The notes: a model not told the origin generated them from the letters alone. A stretch of 64,000 nucleotides of DNA from Desarmillaria ectypa (GCA_030407005.1 JAUDYN010000003.1:62001-126000); one strand, 5' to 3'; counted from the first letter of the stretch, positions 46,350 to 59,181 are shown. Numbers and translations are program-made.

Positions 46350-47943
46350 ATGTTGTCCCGCTCTTTTCGCCTGGTAGTGCGACGGTCCACTTTATCCTCA
46401 TATTTTCATAGCTCCGCTGTAACATGGGCCACCAAGAAGTCGATAAAGCAATTCAAACTCGCAGATATTGGTGAAGGAATCACTGAATGTGAGGTCATCA
46501 AATGGTTGGTGATGTTCCGCCCGAAATGCCAAGGTGATATCTGTTCTAACTTACCAGTTTGATTTTGTAGGAGTGTTGAACCAAAGTCTACTGTACAAGC
46601 CTTCGATGCACTCTGCGAGGTGCAAAGCGACAAAGCCAGTGTCGAGATCACCAGCCCGTTTGACGGTGTCGTTACCCAGCTTTTGGTTCAGGAAGGAGAA
46701 ATTGCGAAAGTGGGCACGGGGCTGTGTCTGATAGAGGTGGAAGAAGAAGTAAACTCCCAAGACACCGTCAAGGAGGAAACGCCAGCGCAACCCGCAATGG
46801 AATCGTCTTCAGAGTCGCGTCAAGGCGCGGAGACCCCTGTGGCGCGACGACCACACCCATTAGATCCAAGCCATCCTACACCAAAAGCTGACAATGTTCT
46901 GGCCACTCCTTCTGTTCGACATTACGCCCGGCAGAATGGTGTCGAATTAGCTCAGGTTTTTCCAGGCAGTGGACGAGATGGCAGAGTCGAGAAGCAGGAC
47001 ATTGAACACTATCTCTCAAGACAGGCCTCTACATCACCATCTCAAACCATCACTGACCAGGATGTCATTGTGGAACTCGGCCGTACTCGATACGGCATGT
47101 GGAAAGCTATGGTGAAGGTAAGAGAAATATTTGGTTTTCAACAATACATTTACGTTCCTGCAGAGTCTGGAAATTCCACATTTTGGATACTCAACAACTC
47201 TCGATCTTACGGCTTTATACCATCTTTTACCTACACTGAACGCGCATATACCTGAGCATTATAAACCTTCGCCGTCTTCACCCCCGCCACCATTGACAGT
47301 CTCTCCTTCTGCTGTCTACCCAGCTCCTTCTCTCCAACAAGTTGCATCTTCTCAACAATATACACGCCTAACGTATCTTCCTATCCTTCTTAAGACCCTC
47401 TCCAAGTCCATGCTCGAATGGCCTCTTTTCCGTTCATCCATAACGCCCAGCATATCTGATCCAGGCGCGAAGCCTACCCTGACAGTACGCCCACATGCCG
47501 ATATTAGCATCGCTCTTTCCACCCCGACGGGTTTATACACGCCTACGCTGCAAAGCGTTGATACATATACCATGTATAGTCTCGCGTCATCTCTTAAACA
47601 TCTCTCCTATTTAGGTAGACAAGTTCCATGTGGACTCACTCCCAACGAGTTGCCTAAACGAGGTGGAACGTTAACTGTTTCTAATGTTGGAGCCATTGGT
47701 GCCGGGGAGTTCGCCGCACCAGTTCTTGTACCTGGAGGTGGCGTCGCGATCGTCGCTATCGGGAGAGCGAAATGGGTATGGGATGTGGAGGTCGGAAACG
47801 GAAAAGGAGAAAAGAGGCTGAAAGTTGGGATAAGCTGGAGCGCTGATCACCGTGTTGTCGAGGGCGCCGAGTTGGCCGCATTCGTGGAATGCTGGAGAGG
47901 ATATGTGGAAGCTCCGGAAAGGCTGATTGCCGATTCAGTGTGA
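46350..47943 (+). CDS. branched-chain 2-oxoacid dehydrogenase E2 (lipoamide acyltransferase)
   Basis: Three exons (46350-46504, 46571-47117, 47164-47943) give 493 residues. The start MLSRSFRLVVRRSTLSSYF is a mitochondrial targeting sequence, so the in-frame ATG at 46305 is not preferred. The lipoyl domain (FKLADIGEGITECEVIKW, with the modified lysine in QSDKASVEI) is followed by a Pro/Ser linker and then the E3-binding domain (ATPSVRHYARQNGVELAQV). The acyltransferase core ends with SADHRVVEGAELAAF. This subunit carries acyl groups from leucine, isoleucine and valine breakdown to CoA in the mitochondrial matrix. The usual HxxxDG active-site motif reads HRVVEG here, with Glu in place of Asp. 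Human DBT is of similar length. Confidence 0.9.
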
Positions 47944-48488
47944 GGTGTGTAGTATAGTTTTCTAATTCTCTTTGATGTAAAACGCACTCATGACCTGTAT
48001 TAATATTCAACAAATCCCCGTTGCAAAGCATCACATTCCCGGAAGAGTGGGCGCCACCTTGTTCAGAATCTTCGTGCTACAGTCTGGTTATCCTAGGTGT
48101 GGCATCTTATTTCCTGCTCAGCATGAACATTCAACGTCTTCTTGGCCGTCGCTGTCTGCGCCTGTTCCCTCAGACAGACAAACGTCGGTATCTATTATTG
48201 GTCGTGCTGTAAGTTTTTAATATGGACGCCTGCTGGTGTGCCTCGCAATGATGACGAAACGTGGGATACCGCATGTTTCCCTCCTGTACATGAGTTTTAC
48301 ACCAGGCACCACACTCTGCCTTACCTCAACACTCTCGCCGGCCAGATCGCTGCATCCAGGCGCCTTAGCATCTAATTGTCGGTCATAAGGCAAAGGTCGG
48401 GAAACTCTGAAACGAAACCTTGAGCGAACGGACAGTCACATAATATCATCCCTCAGCGCATAAAGGAATTTTGCATTCCGTCTCTACG
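47944..48488. other. possible small membrane-protein gene, unsupported
   Basis: The plus strand can be read as a short hydrophobic protein (SLVILGVASYFLLSMNIQRLL, then after an intron-like gap WTPAGVPRNDDETWDTACF...). I could not fix the splice sites or recognise a family, so it is not called as a gene. Confidence 0.25.
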
Positions 48489-48922
48489 ATGAACGCCGCC
48501 GATATCGACAAGCTCCATTTTGTCAATCCCTCTCTGGAGGCTCTACGACTGTAATTTTCTTTGACGCCATAGTGCCAATCCCTTATTAACTACCTCCGAT
48601 GTTCCATAGGTCCCTGCAGTACCGTGCGTTCAAGCTGTATCATGGCACCGCAGATTTTGCCATGGTTTCTCCGGGCATCCAGACCGCATTCCGAGAGGTT
48701 GCAGAGGATATAGCAGAGAACGTTACCCAGGCGATGGCTCCCGATAAGCGGGAAAGACTATCTCCAGCGGCTTGGGATCAAATGATCAAAGAACATATAA
48801 GAAAGAAGTTCAATTTTCATTACAAGAATGGCGTCTTGGATCGCATAACTTCAAAGAAAGGTGGGAAAGAGTACTTTGCTCAGGATCGTGGATCTGGCGA
48901 TTTTATTGCCGTGGTAGAGTGA
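48489..48922 (+). CDS. small protein, paralogous to the next gene
   Basis: Two exons (48489-48550 and 48610-48922) encode 124 residues. Exon 1 is MNAADIDKLHFVNPSLEALRL. The intron is in the same position as in the following gene, and exon 2 starts SLQYRAFKLYHGTADFA, aligning with SFTYRALSLCFPTTERD. Both share the spacing of a helical segment (VAEDIAENV against LQELAERIV) and of a basic helix (IRKKFNFHYKNG against AKRRFGSFIFN). I do not know a function. It is soluble by appearance, without a signal peptide. Confidence 0.55.
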
Positions 48923-49483
48923 GTGTCAATTTCATGGCCAGATACATGGACGCTAATTGGTGTCAGATTTGGGAAGTGATGTCGGCTACGCCATCCTCGG
49001 TTGTGAACACCGCTAGATCTCAAGTCATAACACACGGTCTTTTTCACTGGACGTGGAGCCTCGTAATGATAGTAAACACCTAATAAATATTCCAGCATCA
49101 AAAATAGGTTGAAGCCCTTGGAGAAGGGCATACATCGGTCATGAAATTTCGAACTGAGGAGGTATTGAAGCGACGAAGAATGAATGAAACAGCCCGAGCT
49201 CTGCTATCCGACTGTATAAGCATGAAATCTTTGCGGTGAAACCGCAGTTGTAGACGTACGGATGAGATGTGTCATGCCTCAAGGCTTCAATGCCTGCTGT
49301 CTGGAACGTTGCGTCGCATATCAGGAGCCCTGAGTGATGCAAGCGAGTGCCGTGGGAGCTGCCCGTGACTTCAGCGCGAGGCGTATCTCACACAATACTC
49401 GAGAAGAAAGGCAAGGCAGTTGTATGAAGACGGTGTCTGGGTGCAGACGAAGAATCCAAGCATCCGTATTTCTGGCATTGAAG
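48923..49483. other. intergenic, no gene recognised
   Basis: About 560 bp between two small paralogous genes. No motif was seen. Confidence 0.35.
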
Positions 49484-49885
49484 ATGAGTAGCTCTTCTAG
49501 TGATACTGCCCGTGACGATCTGATAAGGTAAAGATGTATTTCTAGCCACGTCTTGATATTCGTGTACTAAGTGTCTCCGTTCTCTTACACAAGGTCCTTC
49601 ACATATAGAGCTCTTAGTCTATGCTTTCCGACGACAGAAAGAGATCTTGGTGGGGAGCAACTGGCACTAGTGCATACCGCATTGCAGGAGCTGGCAGAGA
49701 GGATAGTGAATCAAAGAGATAGATGGATGCCGCCAGAGTCGTTTCAGGGAGAGTTTCCCATGGATCCGATAATTATCCGCTACGCTAAGCGGAGGTTTGG
49801 CTCGTTCATTTTCAACCTCGAAGAAACGAGCCGGTTACCATACATTGTTCCAAGAAACAGCCGCGGTTGGGTTCGGAGACGATGA
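49484..49885 (+). CDS. small protein, tandem paralogue of the preceding gene
   Basis: Two exons (49484-49527 and 49594-49885) encode 111 residues, starting MSSSSSDTARDDLIR. Exon 2 (SFTYRALSLCFPTT...) aligns with the preceding gene from its first residues, with the same intron phase. Sequence identity is low, so the duplication is old. The C-terminal end is basic (RNSRGWVRRR). No domain was recognised. Confidence 0.5.
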
Positions 49886-50927
49886 GGCCCGGGGTGAGTC
49901 TACCGTTATGCTTGTGTCTCCTTTTTCTCACTGTTGTAACGGACGTAGGTTGTTTTTAGAGTTTTGGAGGCTGTAGGATGGTTAATAGAATCCTAGGACC
50001 TAAACTCAAACTGACTGAGTGCTCTTGTAAGATAACTGAGTATCATTCAAGAAGTTGCAGTGCGGAACTAAGCTATGCCATCTAAAGAAGGAACAGCGCC
50101 CGTGAGGTTAGTTGATTTGAAGTATATTGATGCTGCTTCACGTACGTCATATTTAGAGAACATGTTAGGCAACGTCGCGCCAGGTAAGAACCCCTTGAAT
50201 ATGGATTTAGAAGGTCCTTATTATTTCGATTGTGTTGTGGAAGGAAGATGTTGGTGTCGCGAAGTGCCGCAGACACGCTTCAGAGGTTGGAGTGTATTTG
50301 GAGCATTAATTGCCGTAAAAGTCCAGTCAAATGTATAGAGCGCTTTATAAGCAATATTCTGGATAGAGAAAAAACAAAAAGAAATCGCTCTGTTAGATGT
50401 AGGCCCGAAGAAGAGATGTATCGCGCAGTGAACGCTATTGAACAAGGACTCGGAGTTGCCAGACACCTTTCAAACGCAGTACAGAGAACGTACAGCAGCC
50501 CTGACCTCGAACATCAATTCTACGGTCTGAGAAGTCGCCGTTCTTGCTGTCCTTCGTATAAAGAGCAATGGGGGATGTCGTGGTTGTCCGAGTCATCTTT
50601 AGCAACGGAAGAAGCCGGAAGCCAAAGCAACGGTTTGCGGGATCTCGGCAACTGGAGCTCGATTCTTCTTGTTTTTCAGCTATGTTGGCCTCCGGCAAGT
50701 CGACATTTTGTTCAAGGGCATACTATCGAACACATCCGGAAAACCTGCTCACTGTCTGATCTTCGTTAAAGTCTTTTTCAGGTTATCTCGTTCTGTGAAA
50801 TGTTTCCCACAAGGTTGAATGCATGTCAGGCAGACATGAATACAAAACAAATACAGCAGCTGCTGCGTACTAGTGGATACAGGAAAACGTCCAGCATTAT
50901 ACATACAACTATACATATGCAAGTATA
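49886..50927. other. no gene supported
   Basis: Plus-strand frames at 50075-50338 and 50230-50769 overlap in different frames. Neither shows a motif or a convincing intron, and I do not call a gene. Confidence 0.3.
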
Positions 50928-52774
50928 TCAATGCTCCCTAGATAAAGCAAGGCAATTGTACGGCTGCAGATCGCTATCAGGTATCGTAATTCCCAACAGG
51001 AATCCATCCCTCTCAATTGCCATGTCTCGATACATCTCCCACTGATAGTATCTCATGTCCCGAGTGCTCACAAAGTCTTGTAGGCTCATGACTTCGATCT
51101 TCGGCCCAGGAACAACAGTATAGTCGATGAATGTCAAGATGGAGTGGTTTGGCGCGGATGGATGGGCGTCGCTGTAGGCCTTCCGCATAGCATCGATAGC
51201 CTCTTTTCTACCTGATGTACGGTAAACCTCGCTCTGGCCAACGACGACAAACCACTCATCCTCGGAAGGTGACATGAGGCGGGGGTATCCTTCTATCATA
51301 CAAATCAATAATTCAGCGCTGGCAGTGTATTGCAGAAGGGGTCGGCCCACCTTGAAATTGCCGACGTAAGTCAAGGCACTGCTTTCGATGTCCATCTCTC
51401 CATCCCGACTTGGCGCATTCGCGAGAGCAGTAATAAGCATACTGGCATCCGGAACATCGCATGTCGCGTACTCCAGAAGATGCATTCCCCTGTTGTCTGG
51501 TCATGCACTGTCAAACCATTAGCAAAACCAAATCATGAATTGAGATAGATTGAACACACATTATCGCTCATACAACTTGTCGCCCCACTACGAGCCATAA
51601 AATAAACCGGTCTTAGATCCCACAAGTGGACCACCTTGTCTTTCAACCTCATCCAGGCGTTTTTCACAGTTCCTTGGAGATTTGCTGCATCCTCCATTGC
51701 CTCCGCCCTCCTCAATGACGTACGAGTGCGGTGCAGCACGCTCCTGTAAACCGCGAACAGGGTGATCGTATCTAGGATTTCCACAACCAAAGACTCCACC
51801 GTGAAGCGTTCACGAAAGGATTTCTGGTGCTCATATGCGACGTACGGCTGCGCCTTCACGATGGCCTGCAAGATCCCTTTGTCCAGGGCATCCGAAACCC
51901 ACGTAAACCCATACCTGAGGTTCTTCTTCAGATACACGACGGACAGGTAGATGGCCCGTCGGGCTTGGGGCAAATTGAAAGGTTCAAGATTGCGTGCTCG
52001 GGTTAATCGTCCCATGGCAAACGTCACCCATGCCACTGATTGCTTCGAAAAAAATTGAAGACGTAGTTTTCTATCGTTTTCTGAACAGAAAAGCAAGATT
52101 TCTAAACGGGCGATGAGATTGGGATACATAATTTGGGGTTTCTCCGCGAGCTCGATCAGTTGTTGGACTATGCCGAGCGCGAGGTTAGCAGGTGCCTCCG
52201 ATGTCATGATGCGGGAAATGTCGATCTGCCAGCTCTGGTCTATTCGATCAGCAGCAGCAGCAGAGACAATGGTGATGGTTCTTGAAGTAGATATCAGGAT
52301 GTCCGAGTTGTAATCCGCCGAGGCTGCGATGAGGGATATTTTGAATATGCAGCCAACAAAGTGAGGCATCGCAACCAACAGTGGCAACACCTCTGGTATC
52401 TGGACAAAGAGATGGACCAGCTTAGTCGACTTTAGCAGGGCTTCGTGGTCATCGATAGCTGTTTCAGTGAGGTCCAAATGGTACTGGGTGACGAAGAAGG
52501 ATAGCCATGGACAAATGGAATGCCAAAGTGGAACAAAAAGTATAGCTGAGTTGCCGATGAGATCATTCTCGAGACCGTAAATCAAGGAATCAAAGCAAAT
52601 GAGCATCATTTGAGTGGATGCTTCGTTCCGTGTGGGCGGATTTGAGAGATATTGTTTGACAAGGGGGAAAACCTGAGCTAGCAGCTGATTTTTTCCTATT
52701 GCCCTGGTGACAAGCTCTTTCATTGCGGGTATGGAACCATTTCGTGCCGCTCGTTTCAGTGACGCGATGCTCAT
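50928..52774 (-). CDS. MYND zinc-finger protein (agaricomycete family)
   Basis: The minus-strand gene has a preferred start MSIASLKRAARNGSIPAMKEL at 52772-52774; a further in-frame ATG lies at 52868-52870. The first, long exon (to about 51533) is helical and ends LWDLRPVYFMARSGATS. After a short intron the MYND finger follows: MRCSGCQYAYYCSRECAKSGW, then RDGHRKQC, with the usual C-x2-C, YCS-C and H-x3-C ligands. A further intron of about 58 bp (near 51310-51370) leads to LMSPSEDEWFVVVGQSEVY and ends at 50928. MYND fingers bind proline-rich partners. Nothing else in the protein identifies its role. It is divergent from the bromodomain-BAH gene. Confidence 0.8.
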
Positions 52775-53235
52775 GTCCTGTGTAGAGGCTTTAAGTGGAG
52801 GATTAAAGCAACAAAGCCTTTCACATACACATATATTCCTCGATTCATTTTGCATGATGTCGCAAGACAAAGGAACGACAGGTTTGTCTCATTTACCAAC
52901 AAAATGCCGTCAGGGTGGATGATCACAAGTTCGAGAATGATGATCGAAAAAGTGTGATCGAATATATGTTTGACTGTAGCATCAGAAACAAGCACCAAGT
53001 CTCGGTCCGGAAAAGCAAGGATTATCTAATCCAGCGGTTCTTCCTTCGCGTTCACCATCAAGAATTTCCCTAGGCGGGCGGATTTCCCTTTGATAAAGTC
53101 GCGTCACGCATCTCCCCCCCTTTTTTTTCTACGAGTTAACATCACTGCTACAAACATCCAGCTACTCAGTGAGCTCAGGTAACTCACTACGTTTCTCAAA
53201 TCCCGACCCCGCGACCGCGACGCGCTAATAGTAGG
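52775..53235. promoter_or_regulatory. divergent promoter of the MYND and bromodomain-BAH genes
   Basis: 461 bp separate the two start codons. It includes a pyrimidine run (CTCCCCCCCTTTTTTTTCT, near 53110-53130) typical of fungal promoters. No other gene. Confidence 0.5.
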
Positions 53236-55841
53236 ATGCCCTTGGCTGCCGCACAAAAACAGGCCATTGAGGAAGTTGTCAATGCCATTACTACTGCCAC
53301 TGCGCCAAAAGGAAAACGTCTACTCTCAGCCATGTTCATGAGCCTCGTCGATCCGAAGGAATGGCCAGAATATTACGAGGTGTGTTTTTTTTCTCGTTCG
53401 TGGGATTTCCCTTCATTGTTGCAGATTATTCCAGATCCTCGTTGTGTCAGCAACATACGTACGACACTAGAGAAGAATCGGTACAGAGCAGCTCTGGACG
53501 CGTATACAGATTTGTCCCTCGTCTTCTGGAACGCGCTCTATTACAACGAAGCGGGTAGTCAGATTGCATCGGATGCTGAAACCCTCAAAGTGTGTTGACA
53601 TTGCGCGAATATAGTTTGGCCTATGCTCACTAGAAATTCTAGCGTCTTTTGGAGACCGAATGGAAGAAGCGACCCATCTTGCCCGTTCCTCGGACGTCTC
53701 CGCCGCCGAGATCTGCCCAGAAAGTTCACAAGGCAGAAGAAGAAGAAGAATCGCCAACCCCAGAGAAACCTCCTGGTCCTCCTCCAGCGGCCGAAGCGGG
53801 AGCGGCTTCCACAAAAAATACGACGTCGATCATTCCGACAACTATAGCAGCTGCAAATGGCGCCTCAACCAATCATCACCTTTTCAATGGCCGAACAGCT
53901 CCTCGGCTATCATCCCCCGAGGAAGAGATAGACGTTGGCAGTATAGCAGACCTTCAAGCACATGTACCAACGGAGAGAGATGCTGCAAGTGAAGAGGTTA
54001 TCCATCATTTGGATAAGAGTTTGCCTAGGTGGCCCGGATTTTCAGAGGAAGGCTGGATGGGGAACATCAAGGTAGCATTTTCGCCTGTCGTTTGGTCATC
54101 CATTTTTTAATCGCCAGAGGTACAGATTTCTTACGTGGATATAGTCCATGCTATCAAGAGCCACAAAGATGTTATGTACGTCAAGCGAATGGTGACGTAT
54201 TCTTTAGCTCATCATATTTAGAGGTAATCGATATGCTTTCGTCTTGGAGTCTATGCCAGAACGCGTCGAGATACCTTATCTGTCGTTAAACGTTTGTGTT
54301 CTTCTCTTCTCTTCTCTTCAGACATTGTTGATTTCTTAGCAGACATCACTTTCTTTGAAATCCATTGAGGTTGGTGTCTCTCCATCAGCTTTTCCATTGG
54401 CTGAGTTTCATTTAGAGTCGAGCGCGCTCAAAAGATTATTTGACTCCGAAAGACTTCGACACCGAATTCATGCAACTTTTTGCCAAAGCGAGAAGGTGGC
54501 ATGATCCCGGTTCCGATGCTTATGGCCATGTTCTTCTTCTTCAAGTCTGTGAAGTTTTAGCTCGGCTGCGAGAGAGACTCATGATTTTCCAGAGATTGTA
54601 TCAAGCATTGACCTCAAAAGCGCCACCACACGGTCCGCCGTATTCTTCATCGACCAATTTTGCGTCGCTGCGTGCCGGTCCTGGTGCATCCGATCCTGTG
54701 ACAGGCACAAGTGTAACCAGTGATCATGTTCCCACCAAGGGCAGGAAGTTTGTGGATCTACATCATTACAAAGGCTGGGCCATCATGGTCGGTGACTGGG
54801 TACACCTCAGCAATCCTGATTATCCAAGTCTCCCTACCATCGGACAAGTGCATAAATGCTGGGTTGCTGAAGAAAGGCGCGACCAATATTTGATGCTCAG
54901 TTGGTAACTATGCTGATTTTGATGATTAGATCACGGAAAGGCCAGCATGGCGTAACCGTTCGCTGGTATTTCAGACCGGAGCAGGTATATGTCTATCTTT
55001 CTTCATCGCCTCTCTAGCTTAAATGATTACCAGACCTATCATACTTCCGATCGGACGTTCATGGAAGGCGAAGTGTTCAAAACGGGTATGCCCGCGCTGT
55101 TTTCATCCTCGGTCCCATCTGACAGCTTCCTTGGAGGTCACTTCGCTGAGCATCCGCTCGAAGACATTCTAGAAAAGGTAGCTTGTCAACCTGCCGTCGA
55201 TAATTGTCGCGGGCGACCTAGAGCACCGTACTGGTATCCCGGTTTCCCATTATACGTATGCGAATCTCGATACGACGACAGTAGTCGTATCTTTGTCAAG
55301 ATAAAAGACTGGAGCTCATGCATGCCGGAGGAGTCCCGCCAATCGGTGCATATCTATCCCTTTGAGAGAGTCGTTCCTCCCCGTCGGCTTCCCAGTCCCT
55401 TCGTGGGTAAGGGAAAGAACGGGGCCAAAGCGTCAGGAGGCCTTATTAGCGGTTCTATCGTTCCCGGCAGCAGAGTGACACATATCATTCCCATATCTAC
55501 TATGGCATCAGATGCTACAACAGCCATGGATCGCTCAATTCTATCCGGTTCCGGATTGATGTTGGGAAACAACGTCCAACAGGAAAAACTGCCTCCAGAG
55601 ACCAGTACGTGATGGTGTACTGACAGCTTGAATGTATCACTCATGTGCTGTCCCCGCAGCTAAACATTTTGACCGCGATCCAGAGACCGACGAGGTTCTT
55701 TGGTTCGCTGCTGCACCGACAAATGTAGCGCCCGCACCTGTGCCTAAATATAGTTTAACCTACCTTCACTTCCTCGCAAAGAAGCGTAAGGACGGCGTCG
55801 AACCAAACTCCTCAGCGAAGAAGGCCCGGACAACAGCATGA
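53236..55841 (+). CDS. RSC1/RSC2-like chromatin-remodelling subunit (bromodomains and BAH)
   Basis: Plus-strand gene of several exons from the ATG at 53236. Bromodomain 1: LLSAMFMSLVDPKEWPEYYE joined across an intron to IIPDPRCVSNIRTTL, then FWNALYYNEAGSQI. A Pro/Glu-rich linker follows, then a second bromodomain-like segment split by introns (near 54120-54530; DYLTPKDFDTEFMQLFAKA, WHDPGSDAYGHVLLLQ). The BAH domain starts YKGWAIMVGDWVHLSNPDY, continues VTVRWYFRPEQ across an intron to TYHTSDRTFMEGEVFKTG and then PLEDILEKVACQ. The C-terminal end has basic stretches (KKRKDGVE; KKARTTA). This combination is that of fungal Rsc1/Rsc2 and animal polybromo, subunits of the RSC/PBAF remodelling complexes. 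Exon edges between 54060 and 54440 are provisional. Confidence 0.8.
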
Positions 55842-56638
55842 TGATCTATGAATGGTTAGAAGTGTAAGCTAGGTTTCTTCCTTAATTTATCCCCTGTATC
55901 CTCCAACGCTGTATGATCTAGCTATATCACGAAGTTCCATCATTTCTGGATGATTTTCACCACGTAACCCTCAGCAAGGTTACCTGAATGCGCGCTTATT
56001 CCTGCCAAACATAGTCAGCCAAGGCCCCAAAATATCTTGACTCGTGACGATATTGGAATCCTTCGTCGGAATCCAGCCGCTGCCGACATGATCTTTTAAT
56101 TGTTCCACCATTTAGTGACTGCAAAATTCGGAGTCAGATAGTGGTTTTCGTCTGTATTGCGATGCCGGGGTGCCTCGTCTAGGCTCTCGGCGGGTCTTTG
56201 AAAACGGCCGCAGCAGTTCAGGATTTATCTAGTGCAGCTCCGAAGCACGTTCCTGTTCCCGTAGATACACTCGCTCTTTTCCAAATTCAACAAAATGTAC
56301 GATCTTGTACGATCCGCCACAGGCGCGATATTCGGTGTGCTTTTCATTTACCAGCCATTTGCGCTATTGACACCCTCAACATGCATCGCGAAGTCGAATA
56401 CCAGTGGCCCAACATCACGGGTACATATGCTAGGAGAAAGGCTGCACATGACACAGCCATTCTCAATGATGGCTCGTCTTCGATAAAATCAGACGCCGGT
56501 TTAATTAGACCCGAGGTATCTTCATCAACAGCAGCCGAGACCTTCGTACATTACCGTCCTGCTTCCTTCTTCCCTGCTTGTACCCCGTTCATTCTGTCGT
56601 GCTTCTGCTCGTGGGAAGCACCTCCTCTAACCACCATC
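55842..56638. other. intergenic, no gene recognised
   Basis: About 800 bp. An in-frame extension upstream of the next start (from 56198) has no motif and no signal peptide, so it is left out. Confidence 0.4.
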
Positions 56639-58355
56639 ATGCCCTTCCGACGACGACTACTCAGTCTGCCATGGTGGGGCCTTTGGCTGCTTATCTCCTC
56701 ATCGGCGGCGCTCGTGCCGCGGGGTCCTCAGACGAACGCAACATGCACGAGCGACTTTACTTGGGCTGACAATGCAGCGGAGCTGAATCCTTGTTCGGTG
56801 GTGGCGTACGTTATGGCTTCCTGTCTCACGGATAGTGAGTGTCTACGTCGTGGCTGACTTTCTCGGATCACTCACAGTTTTGGCTGAATAGCTTATTATG
56901 TATGGGCTTTGAGTAATGATACACATTATGATCGACCAGGAGATGGTGCCATCTCAGCGACGCCTTGTTCATGGTTCGTCCGCCGCCGTTGCATGGTGAA
57001 TTTAGGAATTCTGATTCTTTGCAATAGCTCCTGGGCCGCATACAACCTTTTCGGTGCTTGTACAGCGTGCCAAGCTGGCAGCCATGCTAGTTGGGGGTGC
57101 GTTCACCGCATGTTTTCCTACGCATTATCTGAGGACTGTTTCAGCTGGGCGGCCTACAAGGCAAACTGTGGAGATAACTTGTCCACGACAACGTGAGTCA
57201 GTTGTTATCATGGTACAAATGTACGCTCAGTATGCGTCGCAGTTTCTTCCCTTATGACAAGAGTTATACCTTACCGGCAGCCGCTTCTATTCCTTATTGG
57301 GCCGCCCAAGACCGTCAGTGTAACCTACATCGTTTCGAACCAGAAGACTTACTATCAAGCATCTAGCGTCGACTTGGAACAATGGTCAATTTAATTCCGT
57401 CCAGGCAAAAAATTTATCTATGGAAGGTGAGACCGTGACATGTTATTAAAGGGCTAAATTTCACCTCCTCCTAGGACATGCCGACTTAAATGGGTCCTCA
57501 AATGACACCAGTCATCATTCGGGTTCTTCGACACCCGTGGGCGCTATTGTGGGGGGCGTCGTTGGGGGCGTCGTTGTAGTTGGCGGTGCAGCCGTAGTTG
57601 CCTTCTTCCTTTTCCGGCGTCATCGTCGACTTCATGCATCCAGGATACTGGAAATTCGGCCGGGACATTTCCGTTCACAGTCTGATCTAACGCAAAAGAA
57701 CGGCCCTGCAGTGCTCTATAGCGATTCCCTCAGTCAACATCCTTCAAGCCCAATCACCCAAGCCACTCGCACTATTCTTTCGCACTCTGGAGAAGGGACC
57801 GCACCTTCGTATTTCGGTTCCGTACACGGCTCTTCTGCTTTCATGTCTTCACCCAATTCTCCGACACGCCAGTTGGTGTCCCCTCCACCAATGGTTATGA
57901 ATCCCGAGGATATCATTCATCCATTCACTGCGACTCCCTTGGCAGCGTCGCCCTCGTCCATGGACAGGAAAGGCGGGGGAGGTGTGGATTTATACACCCA
58001 CCATCAACGACCTTCAGTAACTTCCGTGGTCCCAATATCTGATCATTCTACGACCAACTTGAATGCTGAAAGTGCATCAAGACGACGCATAAATCCTCCC
58101 GCTTACAGTATGTACCAAGAGACATCTCCTAATCTACATCAGACGCTGGATGGTACTGGTACCCCTTCACGAGCTCAGACGCCCAGTCGGGGACACCGAT
58201 CTGAGAAGGGTAGTCAGGACACCGTCTTGCCTCGGAGCCTAGTTGCGTCAACTATGCAGGTGCGAAACACTCAAAGCCGATCGCCTTCTCCTGGACCTGG
58301 AGAGTTTGGTAGTATGCGATCCAGCCGCGATGTCGACGTATCGAGGATAGCCTAA
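56639..58355 (+). CDS. single-pass membrane protein with Cys-rich ectodomain
   Basis: Start MPFRRRLLSLPWWGLWLLI (signal peptide) at 56639-56641. The ectodomain is spread over several exons and is Cys-rich (NATCTSDFTWADNAAELNPC; YNLFGACTACQAGSHASW), a pattern common in agaricomycete receptor-like proteins. The transmembrane segment is near 57540-57615 (VGGVVGGVVVVGGAAVVAFF), directly followed by the basic stop-transfer FRRHRRLH. The cytoplasmic tail of about 240 residues is Ser/Thr/Pro-rich (FRSQSDLTQ; SRGHRSEKGSQDT; SRSPSPGPGEFG) and ends at 58355. Role unknown; topology and layout suggest a cell-surface sensor or adhesion-type protein. Confidence 0.75.
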
Positions 58356-59181
58356 TTTATGTCTCTACTTGCTCATCCGAATTGTATTGCGGTATATTTT
58401 ATGCTATCACCGTATAGGATTTACGTTTTCGGTTGCCACCGATTGTCTTGTGTACCTGTATTGTCTTCCTCAGTGATTGGGGGATCCAACGGCATCCTTA
58501 CAGCGGTATGAGAAAGAGGAAAACTTGGTGAGAGAAGGACTGACCTAGGTCTCCGACCACGCTGTATGTATCGTCATTCATATCATTTGTGCAGACCGTG
58601 GGGTGCCTTGATACTTTTGATACCTATTCACGAAACCCAACTGCCCGGCATCCACACCTAGGTTTGCACTTCTGGTCCAAGTCTATGGGCATCATCTCAC
58701 CCATCCGACTGATACTCGTTAAAAACAGGGTCACCTCACCTACATTGGCGCACTGTTCAGATAACTTGGTAAACGAGATCTGAAATACTCGCGTTGCTCA
58801 TAAATTACAACGTATAAAGCCTGGCACCCCACTCTAACGAAATGCCTTTAAAACCATCTTCTGATTCCTTCTAGCTAATTGTAACAGAAATTTTTGGATT
58901 TACTAAAACGCAAAGTAGCGACGTTCTTCTTTCTATCTCTCAAGTCTTCCCCACAAACTGGGTTATTTATTAGCTAAGCGATGGGACTTTTGCCGTGCCT
59001 CGTATACCAATTAGATAGATAGCAATAAGGATACATATCCGTCGGAGAGGAGAAAACTTACTCCCTTGAAGTTGGAAGGTTTTAATTTCAAGTCTTATGA
59101 ATCAAGCTCAAGCTTCAACGTTCGCAGCGTTTGGATTTTTAACAGTACCAAAAAAAAAGGTCCCAAACTATTCCCTTAGTA
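58356..59181. other. intergenic, no gene recognised
   Basis: About 830 bp between the membrane-protein gene and the tRNA. A run of nine A at 59150-59158 reads as T on the minus strand and probably ends the tRNA transcript. Confidence 0.4.

Noticed and set aside
53105..53130. Homopolymer C/T run as an origin or terminator
   Set aside because: It fits a pyrimidine-rich promoter element between divergent genes, and nothing else supports another role.
54296..54320. TCTTC microsatellite
   Set aside because: It is a short pyrimidine tract at an intron acceptor and is ordinary for fungal introns.
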